The notes under the pieces are model-generated. The model saw nothing but the letters and a program-made list of their open reading frames with translations, had not been told where the DNA came from and searched no databases. 64,000 bases of DNA from Pseudocitrobacter corydidari (GTDB lineage: Bacteria > Pseudomonadota > Gammaproteobacteria > Enterobacterales > Enterobacteriaceae). The stretch lies in assembly GCF_021172065.1 (NCBI RefSeq), contig NZ_CP087880.1, forward strand, positions 1,774,583-1,838,582, read 5' to 3'. The translations under genes were made by a program, and so were the position numbers. Each line of letters begins with the position of its first letter. Within the stretch, counting starts at the first letter, position 1. Below are positions 60,952 through 64,000 of the stretch, piece after piece.

Positions 60952-61128
60952 TTAGCTGTTGCGGTTGCTACCATGGCTGTTTTTCCCTCCCTTTTTACCT
61001 GCTTCGGAGGCGCGCTGCGGGTCATTTTTGAAATTACCGCCGCTGTGCTGGCCACCCTTACGACCTGCTTCTGATGCTCTGTCCCGGTCTTCAGCAAAGT
61101 TACCTGAACCACCACGATGATTTGCCAT
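60952..61128 (-). CDS. ymdF: KGG-motif stress protein YmdF (YciG family)
   Basis: A 58-residue, very hydrophilic protein. Two copies of the repeat (A/R)ASEAG(R/K)KGG are seen: DRASEAGRKGGQHSGGNF and QRASEAGKKGGKN. It is nearly identical to E. coli YmdF over the first 45 residues. Members of this family accumulate in stationary phase and stress; the action is unknown. GGAGG lies 6 bp before the ATG. In E. coli ymdF sits beside rutG, so it marks the far edge of the lost rut operon. Confidence 0.92.
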   Translation of the reverse strand: MANHRGGSGNFAEDRDRASEAGRKGGQHSGGNFKNDPQRASEAGKKGGKNSHGSNRNS

Positions 61129-61421
61129 TTCTGACCTCCAGTTGATTAGACATCATATTGCATTACGTGAAATCAGGGAGTCATTCCCCCGCAGCAATGG
61201 CGCTGACCATTTTTTGTGCTGCGTGACACTAAGCTTAGCGGACTGCGTGGCTTTTTGAGGAAGAACGTAACATTTTGTAATGGGTTTTGGGCTGCACAAT
61301 ACCGGTGCGATAAGTACGGGTCATAATTTACTCTTATCGCAGAAGAAAAATGCATAACTGAAAGTGTGTCATGATGCTACTGCCTGCCCCCCGAAGATGA
61401 GGAGCAGGTTGTCAGAGGAGC

Positions 61422-63566
61422 TTACTGCACGTTCTTGATCACTTTAACCGTATAGCGCCCATCTGGTTGTCGATAAGCGCCGTGGATATCTGTTTCAAAG
61501 CCCGGATACCAGGCACCAATTTCGCAGAGCATCTGAATAAACTCGAGTGTCGGACGATTCTCCTCGGTCAGCATCTCTCCTGGCATCACTAATGGCACAC
61601 CTGGAGGATATGGCAGGATCATGTTCGCACTGACTCGGCCAATCATCTCGTCGACATAGACCTCCTCAATTTCACCGTGAAGCTCTTTCTGGAAAGCCGC
61701 GTGCGGGTTCATCACCATCGTCGGTAAGGTTTCAAAAGCGCGGAACATCAGTTCCGGCAGCTTATGCTGACGAATCAATTTATGAATGCCGTTTGCAAGT
61801 TCCTGAATTCGCATACCCGCATAGAAAGTGGGCTGCTGCTCATAGACGGATGGCAGCATCTCTTTGACGAACGCGTTACGATCGTAGTCACGTTTGAAAT
61901 CATTCAACGCCCGCAGCAGACTCAGAGCCTTAGTTTTATTAATTCCGATACTGAAGAGAAATAAGAGATTATAGGGGCCCGTTTTCTCCACAATAATGCC
62001 ATGTTGATCGAGATACTTCGCCACGATGGATGCCGGAATCCCCTGCTCCTCCATTTTGCCCTGTTTATCCATTCCCGGCGTTAGCAGAGTGACTTTAATG
62101 GGATCAAGGAACATATGCCCTTCATCGATATTTTTAAATCCATGCCACTCGGCACCGGGCGTAAGATTCCAGCAGCAAGGCGCTAATGACTCCCCTTCTG
62201 GCTGCCAGACGTCGAAGAACCAGCTCTCTGAGGACGCTTTTATCTTTTTAATCTCTTTACGGAAGCGAACGGCCCGCAGGATAGAATTCTCCATCAGACG
62301 TTTACCCGTATTCCCTTTCATCATTGCCGCAGACGTTTCAATAGACGCAACGATGCCATAATGAGGCGACGTGGACGTATGCATCATAAAGGCTTCGTTA
62401 AAGGTCTCTTCTTCAAATTCCCCTTTAATGTGAATCATTGATGCCTGTGAAAAAGCGGCCAGTAATTTATGTGTAGACTGCGTTTCATATATCACTTTCC
62501 CCGGCACGCGCGTACCGCTCATTCCGCAGAGACCTTTGTAGATTGGGCTAAAGTTGGTATAAGGCACCCAGGCTGAATCAAAGTGAATGGATTTTACATC
62601 CAGCGTCTGTTTGATGTAGTCGGTGTTATAGAGCAGACCGTCATAGGTGGAGTTTGTGATTACTGCATGCACCGGCCAGCTGGCGCCAGGGGTCTGTTTT
62701 ACACGCGCTTCGATCGTTTCTCGCGCAAACTCACTGCGAGGAATTCCACCTAAGATCCCCCATGCATTTCGCGTTGGACGGAAATAGATTGGTGTGACAT
62801 CGCTCATAATCATCAAATGAGTCAGCGACTTGTGGCAATTACGGTCGACTAAAATTGTGCTGCCCGCAGGTGCGGCGTACATCCCCACAATTTTATTGGC
62901 CGTTGATGTGCCGTTTGTCACCATGTAGCTGCGGTCTGCGTTAAAGGCATCGGCGATATAATTCTCTGCCTCGCGGTGTGGGCCTGAGTGGTCAAGCAGT
63001 GAACCGAGTTCAGAGACGGAGACCGAGATATCTGACTTCATGGTATTTGCACCAAAGAAGTCGTAAAACAGGCTACCTACCGGGCTCTGCTGGAAAGCCG
63101 TGCCGCCCATATGACCTGGCGTGCAAAACGTATATTTCCCTTCGTCAACATAGCGAAAGAGCGCTTTAGTAAAAGGCGGGAGAATCGCGTCAAAATAGGC
63201 GTCAGTTCCGCGCTGAATACGTGCCGCAATTTCATCAACTGCATCAAAGGCATACTCGAAGAAATGAAGATTAAGGCCTAGATCATCCACATCGATTTCG
63301 AGCTGCGTACGCTGACTCGAAAATGCATACATCGGCAGTTGCTCATTTAGCCCTGAAATATTTTTCGGTAAGAGAACAGACCATGTATCCCAGTCAAAAA
63401 CAACGCCACAAACTTTTGCATTATTGTCAACCAGCTCCATGAGGTCATCAACATCTTCTGGATAAATAATACGATAGTTTTCTGCCAATAACTTTTTATG
63501 CAATTCTTCAATAGGTGCTTCTTTAGCCAGTACGCCAAAGTGGTTCATAATTGCGATTATTTTCAT
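61422..63566 (-). CDS. Acid-inducible-type lysine decarboxylase (CadA/LdcC family)
   Basis: A 714-residue PLP decarboxylase (715 in E. coli CadA). An N-terminal wing domain (MKIIAIMNHFGVLAKEAPIE) precedes the fold-type I core: TFCTPGHMGGTAF, VTNGTSTANKIVGMY, HFDSAWVPYTNF and the PLP-binding Lys367 in TQSTHKLLAAFS. The sequence follows lysine decarboxylases rather than SpeF or arginine decarboxylase. It turns lysine into cadaverine, consuming a proton. AGGGATAAG lies before the ATG; it starts 4 bp after the antiporter stop, so the two form an operon. Confidence 0.9.
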   Translation of the reverse strand: MKIIAIMNHFGVLAKEAPIEELHKKLLAENYRIIYPEDVDDLMELVDNNAKVCGVVFDWDTWSVLLPKNISGLNEQLPMYAFSSQRTQLEIDVDDLGLNLHFFEYAFDAVDEIAARIQRGTDAYFDAILPPFTKALFRYVDEGKYTFCTPGHMGGTAFQQSPVGSLFYDFFGANTMKSDISVSVSELGSLLDHSGPHREAENYIADAFNADRSYMVTNGTSTANKIVGMYAAPAGSTILVDRNCHKSLTHLMIMSDVTPIYFRPTRNAWGILGGIPRSEFARETIEARVKQTPGASWPVHAVITNSTYDGLLYNTDYIKQTLDVKSIHFDSAWVPYTNFSPIYKGLCGMSGTRVPGKVIYETQSTHKLLAAFSQASMIHIKGEFEEETFNEAFMMHTSTSPHYGIVASIETSAAMMKGNTGKRLMENSILRAVRFRKEIKKIKASSESWFFDVWQPEGESLAPCCWNLTPGAEWHGFKNIDEGHMFLDPIKVTLLTPGMDKQGKMEEQGIPASIVAKYLDQHGIIVEKTGPYNLLFLFSIGINKTKALSLLRALNDFKRDYDRNAFVKEMLPSVYEQQPTFYAGMRIQELANGIHKLIRQHKLPELMFRAFETLPTMVMNPHAAFQKELHGEIEEVYVDEMIGRVSANMILPYPPGVPLVMPGEMLTEENRPTLEFIQMLCEIGAWYPGFETDIHGAYRQPDGRYTVKVIKNVQ

Positions 63567-63570
63567 TTTC

Positions 63571-64000
63571 TTATCCCTGATAAGCCGTCTTTGAACTTTC
63601 ATCCTTTTTCTGTATAAACATTCCCCAGAATGTCCAGCCAGAGAATGTGACTAACGCACCTAACATCATTGCCTCTTCACCAGAAGCATAGAGCGCGTAA
63701 AAGCTATAAATGGTGCCAAGCAGTGCAATGGTGGCATTCGTTTTCACCTGCCCACCGCGAATACCTGCCAACTTTTGCATCGGAATCAGTGCTGCCATTG
63801 AGAGGACGTAAGGCACTAAATTTGTGACGACCGCCAGATTCACTAAGCTATTAAATTGTTTGTTCAACGAGGGGCTAATCGTCATTAATGCTAATAGTGT
63901 CTGGATAATCCCTAAAATGATCATGCCAATAACAGGTGCATCTTTCGCTGTTACGCGTGAGAACACGCGAGGGAAATAACCAATATCCGCGGAAGACTTA
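63571..64000 (-). CDS. PotE-like basic amino acid/amine antiporter, C-terminal part
   Basis: The last 142 residues or so of an APC-superfamily antiporter; the frame is open to the window edge (GYFPRVFSRVTAKDAP). The sequence LALMTISPSLNKQFNSLVNL and AVVTNLVPYVLSMAAL is close to E. coli PotE (ornithine/putrescine antiporter) and unlike the CadB C-terminus. Four membrane helices are seen. Beside a lysine decarboxylase it probably exchanges lysine for cadaverine. Confidence 0.88.
   Translation of the reverse strand, partial: KSSADIGYFPRVFSRVTAKDAPVIGMIILGIIQTLLALMTISPSLNKQFNSLVNLAVVTNLVPYVLSMAALIPMQKLAGIRGGQVKTNATIALLGTIYSFYALYASGEEAMMLGALVTFSGWTFWGMFIQKKDESSKTAYQG

Noticed and set aside
61422..63566. 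Ornithine decarboxylase SpeF, suggested by the PotE-like neighbour
   Set aside because: The N-terminus, the GHMGGTAF and HFDSAWVPYTNF motifs and the length follow CadA/LdcC; SpeF has different sequences at these places.

Overview
This window is a chromosomal segment from an enterobacterium (Enterobacteriaceae sensu stricto, close to Escherichia, Citrobacter, Enterobacter or Kluyvera). Most genes are recognisable by sequence and lie in the same order as the E. coli K-12 interval from wrbA/ymdF to flgL/rne, read in reverse. REP/BIME repeats, GTTGCA PutA operators, a LexA box, a PurR box and a Fur-type box sit where expected. The species cannot be fixed from sequence reading alone.

Layout. 1-606: 3' end of an MFS transporter. 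646-12168: flagellar flg cluster, flgBCDEFGHIJ-KL leftward and flgA-flgM-flgN rightward, with a FlhDC box between flgB and flgA and sigma-28 promoters before flgM and flgK. 12217-16062: murJ, mviM, yceH, rimJ. 16294-25789: mdtH, yceB, pyrC, dinI, bssS, solA, a yceO-like gene, trhO, lpxL, mdtG, msyB. 25790-31561: yceK, opgH, opgG, opgC (periplasmic glucans). 31607-38517: ymdB, ymdA and a rearranged curli locus. 38554-41474: ycdZ, ycdY, ycdX, ghrA. 41678-46000: two tRNA-Ser(GGA) units, each trailed by about 180-bp rtT-like repeats, enclosing a LysR/pirin/isochorismatase cassette, then an AT-rich orphan gene. 46070-56885: phoH, efeBOU (iron uptake), putP and putA (proline use). 57218-61128: MATE exporter, LprI-like protein, rutR, EamA exporter, ymdF. 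61422-64000: lysine decarboxylase and the end of a PotE-like antiporter.

Compared with the remembered E. coli order, grxB, yceI, yceJ, clsC, the rutABCDEFG operon and the pga/ycdT region are absent. rutR is present without the operon it normally controls.

The most notable feature is the curli (type VIII secretion) locus. All seven genes csgA to csgG are present, but in the order csgC(-), csgD(+), csgE(+), csgG(+), csgA(-), csgB(-), csgF(+). The csgBA pair lies inside what is normally the csgDEFG operon and separates csgF from csgG. csgC is stranded from csgBA. CsgA is 421 residues (about 150 in E. coli) with about twelve degenerate curlin repeats broken by Gly/His/Asp-rich inserts. CsgG carries a Pro-rich C-terminal tail. 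The flanking genes remain close to E. coli while the csg genes are strongly diverged, which suggests replacement or ancient divergence of the whole locus.
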